Part shown: positions 17,017 to 24,480 of the stretch, in pieces
Layout: each line of letters opens with the position of its first letter
Position numbering within the stretch: position 1 is the stretch's first letter
Source of the DNA: Fodinicurvata halophila
Lineage (GTDB): Bacteria; Pseudomonadota; Alphaproteobacteria; Kiloniellales; DSM-21159
DNA length: 64,000 bases
Assembly: GCF_042651425.1 (NCBI RefSeq)
Contig: NZ_JBHSCW010000003.1
Span: 620,001-684,000, forward strand
Reading direction: 5' to 3'
The notes under the pieces: generated by a model
Databases searched by the model: none
The model's input: only the letters and a program-made list of their open reading frames with translations
What the model was told of the DNA's origin: nothing
Program-made: the position numbers and the translations under genes

Positions 17017-17355
17017 ATGACAATTCGCAAAACATTCTTGGTCGCATTACTTTTTGCCCTGCTGGGCAGCGCCGTTCTGGGTGCGACGGCTTGGGCCCAG
17101 TCAGCCGAAGAGCTCCGCAGGAGCGGAGATGCCGGAGAGCGCTGGGATGGCCTGATGGAGGCGCGTACGCCATCTGCGGAAAGCGCCGTGGACAAGATCA
17201 ACCAGGAACGGCTCGAGGTCTATCGTGATCGTGCCGAACAGCAGGATGCCCCTGTTCAATCAGTTGGAAAGATCTATTTCGAAAAGATTTTGGACAAGGT
17301 TCCCAGCGGAACCTGGATCAAGAAACCGAACGGAGAATGGATACAGAAGCAGTGA
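17017..17355 (+). CDS. ydbL: YdbL-like DUF1318 periplasmic protein
   Basis: A 112-residue secreted protein with a Sec signal peptide ending about residue 28 (ATAWAQ) and a DUF1318 core (SAEELRRSGDAGERWDGLMEAR ... INQERLEVYRDRAEQQ), ending VPSGTWIKKPNGEWIQK. E. coli YdbL modulates YdbH-YnbE. The ATG has a GAGG ribosome-binding sequence. Its last 19 nt overlap the start of coxD, linking the envelope cassette to the cox maturation genes. Confidence 0.83.
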   Translation: MTIRKTFLVALLFALLGSAVLGATAWAQSAEELRRSGDAGERWDGLMEARTPSAESAVDKINQERLEVYRDRAEQQDAPVQSVGKIYFEKILDKVPSGTWIKKPNGEWIQKQ

Positions 17356-18290
17356 ACGATAGTGCACCGACTCCCCTCGCTCTGCCAGACAGCGTCGACG
17401 CCACTCTGGCGTTGCTCGAGAGCGGCAACTATGTTGCCGGGCGCAATCTGGCCACCATGGTCTATCTAGCCCTCAGGCTGAAGCGTCCTTTGTTCCTGGA
17501 AGGTGAAGCAGGCGTCGGCAAAACGGAACTGGCCAAGGTTCTGGCCACGACACTCGGACGCAGACTGATTCGCCTGCAGTGCTATGAAGGACTCGACCTG
17601 GCAAGTTCGGCCTACGAATGGAACTATCCGCGGCAGATGATTGAGATTCGCCTGGCAGAGGCCACGGGAAGAACCGAGGACCGTGCCTCACTGGTGGCGG
17701 ACATTTTCTCCGAGGACTTCCTGATCGAACGGCCACTCCTCCAGGCTCTGAAACCGGCTGCGGAAGGCCCGCCGGTTCTGCTGATCGACGAGCTGGATCG
17801 TACGGATGAACCTTTCGAGGCCTTCCTGCTGGAGTTGCTTTCTGATTTCCAGATCTCGATTCCGGAGATCGGCAATATCAGTGCCTCCGAGCCGCCCATC
17901 GTGATCCTGACCTCCAATCGCACCCGGGAAATCCACGACGCCCTGAAGCGTCGCTGCCTCTATCACTGGGTTGACTATCCGGACATGGAGCGGGAGCAGA
18001 AAATCCTGTCTTCGAGAGCCCCCGATGTGCCCGCCAATCTCAGCCGTGAAGTTGTTTCCTTCGTTCACGCCCTACGCGATACCGATCTTTTCAAGTCCCC
18101 CGGCATCGCGGAGACCATAGATTGGGCGGAAGCTCTCATCCAACTGGACAAGATCAGTCTCGACAGTGTGGCTGTGGATGACACCCTGGGGGTCCTGCTG
18201 AAGTATCAGGATGATATCGCCAAGATTGAGGGCAGTGAGGCTGCCCGCCTGTTGCAGCAGATAAAGCAGGATGCCCTTGCAGGGTCATAA
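17337..18290 (+). CDS. coxD: MoxR-type AAA+ ATPase, CoxD-like
   Basis: A 317-residue MoxR-family AAA+ ATPase with Walker A GEAGVGKTE (about residues 58-66), Walker B VLLIDELDR and sensor LTSNRTREI. In Oligotropha CoxD, together with CoxE, is needed to mature the sulfurated metal centre of CO dehydrogenase; related MoxR/VWA pairs act as chaperones for metal insertion. Start overlaps the end of ydbL. coxE follows 9 nt later. Confidence 0.92.
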   Translation: MDTEAVNDSAPTPLALPDSVDATLALLESGNYVAGRNLATMVYLALRLKRPLFLEGEAGVGKTELAKVLATTLGRRLIRLQCYEGLDLASSAYEWNYPRQMIEIRLAEATGRTEDRASLVADIFSEDFLIERPLLQALKPAAEGPPVLLIDELDRTDEPFEAFLLELLSDFQISIPEIGNISASEPPIVILTSNRTREIHDALKRRCLYHWVDYPDMEREQKILSSRAPDVPANLSREVVSFVHALRDTDLFKSPGIAETIDWAEALIQLDKISLDSVAVDDTLGVLLKYQDDIAKIEGSEAARLLQQIKQDALAGS

Positions 18291-18299
18291 ACCGCAACC

Positions 18300-19589
18300 A
18301 TGCAACAAAGTGATCCTTTTGCCGGCGCTGTAGAGAGACTTCGTTTGGAGCGCTCACAGGAAGGCCAAGGCCCGGATGAAGGGCGATTGGGGGAGAACAT
18401 CCTGCGGTTTATGCGTGTTCTGCGCTCGGCCGGCCTCCCAGTCGGCACCTCTACTGTGCTGCAGGCATTCGAAGCTGTCGAGGCGGTCGGTCTGCAACGG
18501 CGCGAGGACTTCTACTGGGCGCTGCATGGCGTCTGCATAACCCGGCGCGATCAGCAGGAAATCTTCGATCAGGCATTTGAGGTCTTCTGGCGCAACCCTC
18601 GTCTGCTGGACCGGATGCGTGCCCTCTTCCTGCCGAGCATGCTGGAGGAAGCCTCCGACAACTCCGCCCAACAGGCCCTGAACCGCCGTGTAGCGGAAGC
18701 CTTGCAGTTCGACCAGGACAGCCAGGAAGAGCAGCAATCGCAGAAGGAGGAATACGAACTCGACGCGGCCCTGACCTGGTCGGAGAACGACAGCCTGAAG
18801 CACCGGGACTTCGAGCAGATGTCTCAGCAGGAAATGGAGGAAGCAAAGGCGCGCATTGCACGCATGCGTCTGCCCTTCGAAAAGGTCCGTACTCGCCGTT
18901 TCAAGACCTCTCCCGTCCCGGGACGGATCGACCTGCGCCACAGCCTGCGCCAATCCTTGCGCAGCGGCAGTGAGACCATCCGCTTCAGCTGGCGGAAACA
19001 ACGTCACCGGATACCACCGCTGGTCATTCTCTGCGATATCTCCGGTTCCATGAGCCGGTATTCGCGTATCCTTCTCCACTTCATGCACACCACGACCGGA
19101 GAGCGGGAAAGGGTCCACTCCTTTCTCTTCGGCACGCGCCTGACAAATGTGACTCGAGCCTTGAAGGAGAAAGACGTCGACCTGGCGCTGGAATCAATCG
19201 GCAGCACAGCGCAGGACTGGGACGGCGGCACGCGCATCGGCAGCTGTCTTGCACATTTCAACTACCACTGGTCGCGTCGCGTCCTGGCCCAAGGTGCCAC
19301 AGTGCTGCTGATCACTGACGGGCTGGACCGGGAAGACAATCGTATCCTGCAGAAGGAAGCGGAAAGGCTTCACAAATCCTGTCGACGCCTGATGTGGCTC
19401 AATCCGCTTTTGCGGTACGAGGACTATCAACCCCGTACCGGTGGGGCCAAGGCCCTGTTGCCGCATGTTGACGATTTCCTGCCTGTGCACAATCTCGAAA
19501 GCTTGGGGCAACTGGCTGATGCCTTGCAGAATGGCAGCATCAGGCGTGCTGCACCGGCGGATACTTGGAAGGAGAGCCTGGAAAGATGA
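18300..19589 (+). CDS. coxE: VWA-domain protein, CoxE-like
   Basis: A 429-residue VWA CoxE-family protein, the partner of the MoxR ATPase in molybdenum hydroxylase maturation. The N-terminal helical part (FMRVLRSAGLPVGTSTVL) is followed by a charged Glu/Gln-rich region (about 138-195) and a C-terminal VWA fold with the metal-ion site ILCDISGSMSRYS (about 240-252; DxSxS intact). Its stop overlaps the start of the XdhC N-terminal protein (ATGA). Confidence 0.92.
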   Translation: MQQSDPFAGAVERLRLERSQEGQGPDEGRLGENILRFMRVLRSAGLPVGTSTVLQAFEAVEAVGLQRREDFYWALHGVCITRRDQQEIFDQAFEVFWRNPRLLDRMRALFLPSMLEEASDNSAQQALNRRVAEALQFDQDSQEEQQSQKEEYELDAALTWSENDSLKHRDFEQMSQQEMEEAKARIARMRLPFEKVRTRRFKTSPVPGRIDLRHSLRQSLRSGSETIRFSWRKQRHRIPPLVILCDISGSMSRYSRILLHFMHTTTGERERVHSFLFGTRLTNVTRALKEKDVDLALESIGSTAQDWDGGTRIGSCLAHFNYHWSRRVLAQGATVLLITDGLDREDNRILQKEAERLHKSCRRLMWLNPLLRYEDYQPRTGGAKALLPHVDDFLPVHNLESLGQLADALQNGSIRRAAPADTWKESLER

Positions 19590-19930
19590 CGGACCCACTC
19601 TTTGCGGCCAGCGAGGAAATTCTTGGCCTTGCCGAGAACTGGCTCGAGCAGGGCAGAAATGCCGCGTTGGCCACTGTTGTCGGAACCTGGGGATCCTCCC
19701 CTCGACCGGTTGGCAGCCATTTGCTGGTGGACGAGACGGGCGACATGATGGGCTCCGTTTCAGGAGGCTGCATCGAAGGAGCCGTCGTCGAGGAAGCCAG
19801 GCAGGCGATGCAGGACGGCAAGCCGCGCCTGCTTGAATTCGGTGTCAGCAACGAAGACGCTTGGGAGGTCGGCCTGGCCTGTGGCGGAACAGTCCGCGTC
19901 TATGTGGAAAAGCTGGTGGCGGATCAATGA
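19586..19930 (+). CDS. XdhC/CoxI family protein, N-terminal half as a separate protein
   Basis: A 114-residue protein matching only the N-terminal XdhC_CoxI domain (AALATVVGTWGSSPRPVGSHLLV, GSVSGGCIEGAVVEEA, GLACGGTVRVYVEKL). XdhC-type proteins bind Mo-cofactor, protect it and help its sulfuration before insertion into molybdenum hydroxylases. ATG 19586 overlaps the coxE stop and has GGAAGGAGAG upstream. The Rossmann half is encoded by the next gene with an ATGA overlap, so the usual single protein is split cleanly in two rather than frameshifted. Confidence 0.88.
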   Translation: MTDPLFAASEEILGLAENWLEQGRNAALATVVGTWGSSPRPVGSHLLVDETGDMMGSVSGGCIEGAVVEEARQAMQDGKPRLLEFGVSNEDAWEVGLACGGTVRVYVEKLVADQ

Positions 19931-20646
19931 AGGCTTCGCTGCTGAAAAGCCTGCGCGGTGCGATCAGCACAAAGACACCCGCCTGCGTCGTCACTCACCT
20001 CGAAACTGGTGAACAGAACCTGCTGACTCACCAGGGGCAGATCGAGGGCGATCTTGTTCTTACCGAAGGTCTCCAGCAAGAGGCTCAACAGGCTTTGGCC
20101 CGCGGCCGTAGCGGCCTGTTGAGTGATGAGAACTATTTCGCCGAATGCCTATTGCCGCCGGCCCGGTTGATGGTGGTTGGGGCTGTTCACATCGCGCAGA
20201 AACTCTGCCCTATGGCGGATCTGATGGGTTACGAAGTAACGCTGATCGACCCCAGACGGGCCTGGAGCACCTCAGCGCGCTTCCCCGGCCTGACGATACT
20301 CCAGTCCTGGCCCGACGAAGCGTTGGAGCAGCTTGCACCGGACAGCCGAAGTGCCATAGTCACCCTGACCCATGACCCCAAACTGGACGATCCTGCCCTG
20401 GAGGTCGCCTTGAAGAGCCCGGCATTCTATATTGGCGCCTTGGGATCCACGCGCACCCACGACAAGCGGCTGCAGCGCCTGCGAGAACTTGGGCTTGATG
20501 AGGAAACCCTGAAACGCATCCACGGTCCGGTCGGATTGTCGATCGGGGCACGTGCACCCTCCGAGATTTCCGTTTCCATACTGGCGGAACTGACAGCCGC
20601 CTTGCATGGTGCGGAAATACAGAGGAAAGTTCCGAAGGACGCATGA
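19927..20646 (+). CDS. XdhC family protein with C-terminal Rossmann domain
   Basis: A 239-residue protein with the XdhC_C nucleotide-binding domain: LMVVGAVHIAQKLCPMADLMGYEVTLIDPR, then IVTLTHDPKLDDPALEVAL and YIGALGSTRTHDKRLQRL, ending HGPVGLSIGARAPSEISVSILAE. It likely works with the preceding half in Mo-cofactor sulfuration and insertion. Short N-terminal region resembles the start of the XdhC fold. ATG overlaps the previous stop; the next gene begins 1 nt after this stop. Confidence 0.88.
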   Translation: MKASLLKSLRGAISTKTPACVVTHLETGEQNLLTHQGQIEGDLVLTEGLQQEAQQALARGRSGLLSDENYFAECLLPPARLMVVGAVHIAQKLCPMADLMGYEVTLIDPRRAWSTSARFPGLTILQSWPDEALEQLAPDSRSAIVTLTHDPKLDDPALEVALKSPAFYIGALGSTRTHDKRLQRLRELGLDEETLKRIHGPVGLSIGARAPSEISVSILAELTAALHGAEIQRKVPKDA

Positions 20647-20647
20647 A

Positions 20648-22279
20648 ATGCAATTCTCGCGCGTTTCCGTGGACCAGGCAGAAGGGGCCCTGCTGGCGCA
20701 TTCCCTGAAGCGGGGATCCGTAAACTTCAAGAAGGGGCGGCATCTTTCTGCCGATGATATAGAGCTTCTGCGCACCGCACGAATCGAAGAGATAACGGTT
20801 GCGCGGCTCGAGAACGACGATATCCATGAGGATGAGGCCGCAGAGAAGCTCGCGCAGGCCATTGCCGGGGCTGGCACCGACTTGACCACGGCAGTGACTG
20901 GTCGTTGTAACATCACCGCTACGATCCACGGTTTGCTGGTTATCGATTCCGATAGCATCAACGCGATCAACAACGTGGATGAAGCACTCACGGTCGCGAC
21001 CCTTCCAGCCTGGGAACTTGTCGAACCTCAACAGATGCTGGCGACCATCAAGGTCATACCCTATGCGGCGCCCGCGACGGCACTCCAGTCCTGCCAATCC
21101 ATCTGCTCGGCTGCCGACCAGGCGCCGGTGCGCGTGGTCCCCTTCCAGAGAAAGAAGGTAGGCCTGATCCAGACCAGCGTAGCAGGGATGAAGGAAAGCC
21201 TGCTGGACAAGACACAGTCCGCCATCAACCAGCGTCTCAAGCAATTGGGCAGCCCCAACGTGCGGGAAATCCGCTGTGCTCACGATGAGAACGAGGTGGC
21301 TGACGCTGTTTCCCGCCTGGCAGCCGAAGATCTGGACATGATCCTGATCTCAGGGGCCTCCGCCATCATCGATCGCAAGGACGTGGTCCCTTCCGCGGTC
21401 GTAAGGGGCGGTGGCCGGATCGATCATTTCGGCATGCCGGTCGATCCCGGGAATCTCCTGCTACTCGCCAGCCTGGATGACAAGTCGGTCGTTGGCTTGC
21501 CGGGCTGCGCGAGGTCGCCGAAACTGAACGGATTTGACTGGGTGCTGCGGCGCCTCTGTGCCGATCTGCCCGTTCGACGCGAGGATGTCACGGCCATGGG
21601 CATTGGCGGGCTTCTCAAGGAAATTCCGTCGCGTCCCCTGCCCCGCAATCAGGCCGTCAATCGAGATGAGACTGCCCACCTGCCAAAGGTCATCGCGCTT
21701 GTTCTTGCCGCGGGACAGTCACGCCGCATGGGCAGCAGCAATAAACTTCTTGAGGAAATCGAGGGGCAGACCCTACTTCAGAGATGTGTCGAGACGGCGC
21801 TGAATTCGCAAGCCTCGGAGTGTCTTGTTGTAACCGGCCATGAAGCCAAGAATGTCCGCGGCAGCCTCGAGGGGAAGGCGGTTCGTTTCGTTCACAACGA
21901 GAGGTACGCCGAAGGGTTGAGCACGTCTCTGCGTGCAGGACTTTCGGCGCTGGAAGAGGGCACTGACGCCGTGATTGTCCTTCTGGGCGACATGCCCGAA
22001 GTCGGAAGTGATGTCCTCGACCGCCTGATCGCCACTTACAATCCCGTCGAGGGCCGCGAGATCTGCGTGCCAACCTGGGAGGGCAAGCGCGGAAACCCCG
22101 TCTTGATCGGCAAGGAGTTCTTCGCGGAAATCATGGAGATTTCAGGCGACATCGGTGCCCGCCGTTTGCTGGGAGATTACCCTGATCTCGTCGCAGAAGT
22201 ACCCATGAAGGATGCAGCCGTCCTCACGGACATCGACGCCCCGCAGGACCTGAAAGCCCTTCGCGACGGCGAACTCTGA
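20648..22279 (+). CDS. Fused molybdopterin-binding and MobA/MocA-like nucleotidyltransferase protein
   Basis: A 543-residue two-domain protein. Residues 1 to about 330 resemble a MoeA/MogA-type molybdopterin-binding domain (ILISGASAIIDRKDVVPSAV, DPGNLLLLASLDDKSVVGLPGCARSP). Residues about 345-543 are an NTP transferase (LVLAAGQSRRMGSSNKLLEEI, VLLGDMPEV, GKRGNPVLI), as in MocA, which makes molybdopterin cytosine dinucleotide used by CoxL-type enzymes. The fusion could couple molybdenum insertion or cofactor capture to cytidylylation. ATG 20648 is 1 nt after the XdhC stop. Last gene of the cox locus. Confidence 0.88.
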   Translation: MQFSRVSVDQAEGALLAHSLKRGSVNFKKGRHLSADDIELLRTARIEEITVARLENDDIHEDEAAEKLAQAIAGAGTDLTTAVTGRCNITATIHGLLVIDSDSINAINNVDEALTVATLPAWELVEPQQMLATIKVIPYAAPATALQSCQSICSAADQAPVRVVPFQRKKVGLIQTSVAGMKESLLDKTQSAINQRLKQLGSPNVREIRCAHDENEVADAVSRLAAEDLDMILISGASAIIDRKDVVPSAVVRGGGRIDHFGMPVDPGNLLLLASLDDKSVVGLPGCARSPKLNGFDWVLRRLCADLPVRREDVTAMGIGGLLKEIPSRPLPRNQAVNRDETAHLPKVIALVLAAGQSRRMGSSNKLLEEIEGQTLLQRCVETALNSQASECLVVTGHEAKNVRGSLEGKAVRFVHNERYAEGLSTSLRAGLSALEEGTDAVIVLLGDMPEVGSDVLDRLIATYNPVEGREICVPTWEGKRGNPVLIGKEFFAEIMEISGDIGARRLLGDYPDLVAEVPMKDAAVLTDIDAPQDLKALRDGEL

Positions 22280-22305
22280 GAAAACCACGGAAGTCACCCA
22301 TGAAA

Positions 22306-22333
22306 AAACCGGCGCCTGAAAAGGCGCCGGTTT
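22306..22333. terminator. Bidirectional terminator between the MocA-like gene and ompA-family gene
   Basis: A perfect 12-bp stem, AAACCGGCGCCT (22306-22317) with AGGCGCCGGTTT (22322-22333), around a GAAA tetraloop. Downstream is TTTCTTCTT on the plus strand and an uninterrupted T run on the minus strand. It lies between two convergent genes and suits both. Confidence 0.88.
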
Positions 22334-22358
22334 CTTCTTGACCAGGAAGGCTTACGCC

Positions 22359-22931
22359 TTACTGGAAGACAATCTCAACACGACGGTTGAGCTGCTCGCG
22401 AACATCAGGTCCGGTCGGGACGGCCGGTTCGGAGAAGCCGCGGCCGGCGACGGAGATCTCGTCGGACGGAACGCCGCGATCGACAAGCCAATCACGGACC
22501 GACTCGGCGCGACGCAGGGACAGCGCCATGTTGTACTCGGCTGTACCGACGGTGTCGGTGTGACCCGTCAGAGCATAACCGTCGACATCCTCCATTTCGG
22601 CTGTCTCAAGCACGTCGACCAGAGTCTCGGCCGCATCCGGACGAATGTTGGACCGGTCGAAGTCGAAGTAGACCACGAAGGATTCAGGTGCTTCAGGCTC
22701 CGGCTCAGGCTCTTCCGCCATCTGTGGTTCGCAGGGATAGGAAGAATCCTGAATCACGGCCTTGCCGCTGGAAGAGCGAATCACGTTCTCCGGTTGGATA
22801 TTTGTGACGACGTTGCACCAGCCATGCTCGCGGTCATCGACCTGAGCGGAGAGGGCCGGGTTCGCCGCAAAGCCCACTGTAAGGGCGACGGCAGCTGCTG
22901 TAGCGAAGCAGGTGTTTCGAAGTAAAGTCAT
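22359..22931 (-). CDS. OmpA family peptidoglycan-associated protein
   Basis: A 190-residue protein starting MTLLRNTCFATAAAVALTVG with a signal peptide cleaved near ALSAQ (about residue 28), a short Pro/Glu-rich linker and a C-terminal OmpA/Pal domain (YFDFDRSNIRPDAAE, LTGHTDTVGTAEYN, GFSEPAVPT, NRRVEIVF). The domain binds diaminopimelate-containing peptidoglycan. There is no porin barrel. The ATG at 22931 follows an AGGGGGA sequence; an open frame extends upstream, but the signal peptide fixes this start. Confidence 0.88.
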   Translation of the reverse strand: MTLLRNTCFATAAAVALTVGFAANPALSAQVDDREHGWCNVVTNIQPENVIRSSSGKAVIQDSSYPCEPQMAEEPEPEPEAPESFVVYFDFDRSNIRPDAAETLVDVLETAEMEDVDGYALTGHTDTVGTAEYNMALSLRRAESVRDWLVDRGVPSDEISVAGRGFSEPAVPTGPDVREQLNRRVEIVFQ

Positions 22932-23501
22932 CTTTGGAGGTCCCCCTGGTTGGGTTGATAAACTCGTTTGCTCAGGGTTGCGAGGAACCCCATGCGGACG
23001 GATCATACCGAAAATCATGGAGCAACATAACTTCTCATGTCCACTAATGGAAGTTCCATTATTCAAACCACCTGTAGAGTATAGCCATGTGCGACTTTAA
23101 AACCACAGGGGCCTGTAACTTCTTTGCACGCTTTAGCACATTCCAGGATCCGGATCACCCAATTCCTCTTGCCTTGAGAGGAGTTAGCAACACATGGGCT
23201 CTCCCTCCGAAGCCACGCCAGAGCGTTTCTCAAACCGCTGATGGCGCCCCTGTTATCTTCAGGTAACACTTCACTCCTGCCATGCAACGTGCAGTATGAC
23301 CTTCATATTTGATTTGTTTCCAAATATTTAGGTGGGCTCTCGTGTATTGTCTAGGTTTCGAAAGGAATTTTCTTAACGCAGCCGACAAATGTCCACCTAA
23401 AGACAGTGACATGACGTAACTATAGTTAAGAAACGTTAACCGAGGTTGGCCGGCAAGCAGGGTGCGTATCTTGCTCGCGAGAACAGCGTACTGGAGGAAA
23501 T
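22932..23501. other. 570-bp stretch without a recognisable gene
   Basis: Between the ompA-family start and tRNA-Glu. Short frames exist on both strands but none shows signal peptide, domain or ribosome-binding support. The stretch is visibly richer in A and T than its surroundings from about 23270 to 23440. It contains a perfect 12-bp palindrome at 23417-23428. It must hold the promoter of the ompA-family gene at its left end and the 3' trailer of tRNA-Glu at its right end; the middle is unexplained. Confidence 0.5.
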
Positions 23502-23577
23502 TGGCGTCCCCAACGGGACTCGAACCCGTGTCTTCAGCGTGAAAGGCTGATGTCCTAGACCGCTAGACGATGGGGAC
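23502..23577 (-). tRNA. tRNA-Glu (anticodon UUC)
   Basis: The minus strand folds as a full cloverleaf of 76 nt including an encoded CCA. The acceptor stem is GTCCCCA/TGGGGAC, the T-arm is CGGGTTCGAGTCCCG, and the anticodon loop CTTTCAC gives UUC. The acceptor discriminator is G, as usual for tRNA-Glu. Confidence 0.96.
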
Positions 23578-23688
23578 GCTGTAGACGCGTGGTGAGATAA
23601 CGATCCATGCCGACAAAAGCAACCCCAGAAACAACAGTTCGGCATTTTTCTAGAGGAACTCCTTTCGCTCCAGGCCGTCTTCAAAGCT

Positions 23689-24480
23689 TCAATTGCCTTG
23701 CGAAAGCTGTATACCTTGCCCCCGCTGCTGCCGATGCGAGAGTGGAGCACCTTCCAATTCGCGCAACAGCTTGCGGCGAATGGCGCGTGCGAAATCCTCG
23801 TAGTCCGTGGCCGTGATCAGAAACGCCCCCGTGCCATTGATTACCTGCTCACGATAATAGCGATCGAGGGTGTCGTCTTCATTCAGGATGGCCAGGCCAT
23901 TGATCGTTACATCCTGGGTGAGCAGCGCTTCACGTTCCGGCGCCAAGGGCTTCCCCTGGTTCGCGCGGCCGTCGCCGGATATGTCGATCACCTGCCTTTG
24001 CCCCGTATACGGGCTTGCCCGAAGCATGGCTCCGGCATAGTCAAGCATACTGCCGAGCGCGGTGCTGCCGCGCTCCACATATCGCGGAGTCTGGTCCAAC
24101 GAATCGGCAAAGGAGTTCGCGCCGTCTGCACCGAAGAGCAAGCTCCAGTCCTGGGCAATGACCTGGCTATCGGCCCCCGACCAGTGAATCATGGCAACAG
24201 CGACGCCACGATCCCCGGCTCCGCGAATGGCGGCCTGGACATCGGGATCGCGGAACGCTTGGGCAAATCCGCGCATCTGCAGATCGAACTCCGCATCACT
24301 GACGCTGGAGGAGGAGTCCACTGCCAACAGAAGCTGCAGGTCGACATTCTCTGCCGCCAGCGTCATTGTCGGCCTGGCTATCATCAGGAAGCAGATGAAC
24401 AGCGGCAAGCAGACGAGTTGTCGTAAAAACCTAACCCGGGACATGAAGGTCCAGTGCAGGTTGTGATATGCGACGTTCAC
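23689..24480 (-). CDS. DUF1194 secreted VWA-like protein
   Basis: Up to 263 residues. The DUF1194 core is a von Willebrand A-type fold with LLLAVDSSSSVSDAEFDLQ (DxSxS metal site), GVAVAMIHWSG and ISGDGRANQG. A Sec signal peptide (LVCLPLFICFLMIARPTMTLAAE) precedes it. Two starts are possible: ATG 24480, which overlaps the recJ stop (ATGA), or ATG 24444, which gives a better-shaped signal peptide. Function is unknown; the protein should be periplasmic or exported. It is the last gene of the hom-glpX-recJ run. Confidence 0.82.
   Translation of the reverse strand: MNVAYHNLHWTFMSRVRFLRQLVCLPLFICFLMIARPTMTLAAENVDLQLLLAVDSSSSVSDAEFDLQMRGFAQAFRDPDVQAAIRGAGDRGVAVAMIHWSGADSQVIAQDWSLLFGADGANSFADSLDQTPRYVERGSTALGSMLDYAGAMLRASPYTGQRQVIDISGDGRANQGKPLAPEREALLTQDVTINGLAILNEDDTLDRYYREQVINGTGAFLITATDYEDFARAIRRKLLRELEGAPLSHRQQRGQGIQLSQGN

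Noticed and set aside
19565..20646. Frameshifted xdhC pseudogene
   Set aside because: The two reading frames each have their own start and an ATGA overlap, and both domain halves are intact, so this is a true two-gene arrangement.
23426..23439. TTAA-GAAACG-TTAAC as a CtrA binding site
   Set aside because: The half-sites are 6 bp apart rather than the consensus 7, and no gene start lies suitably close downstream.
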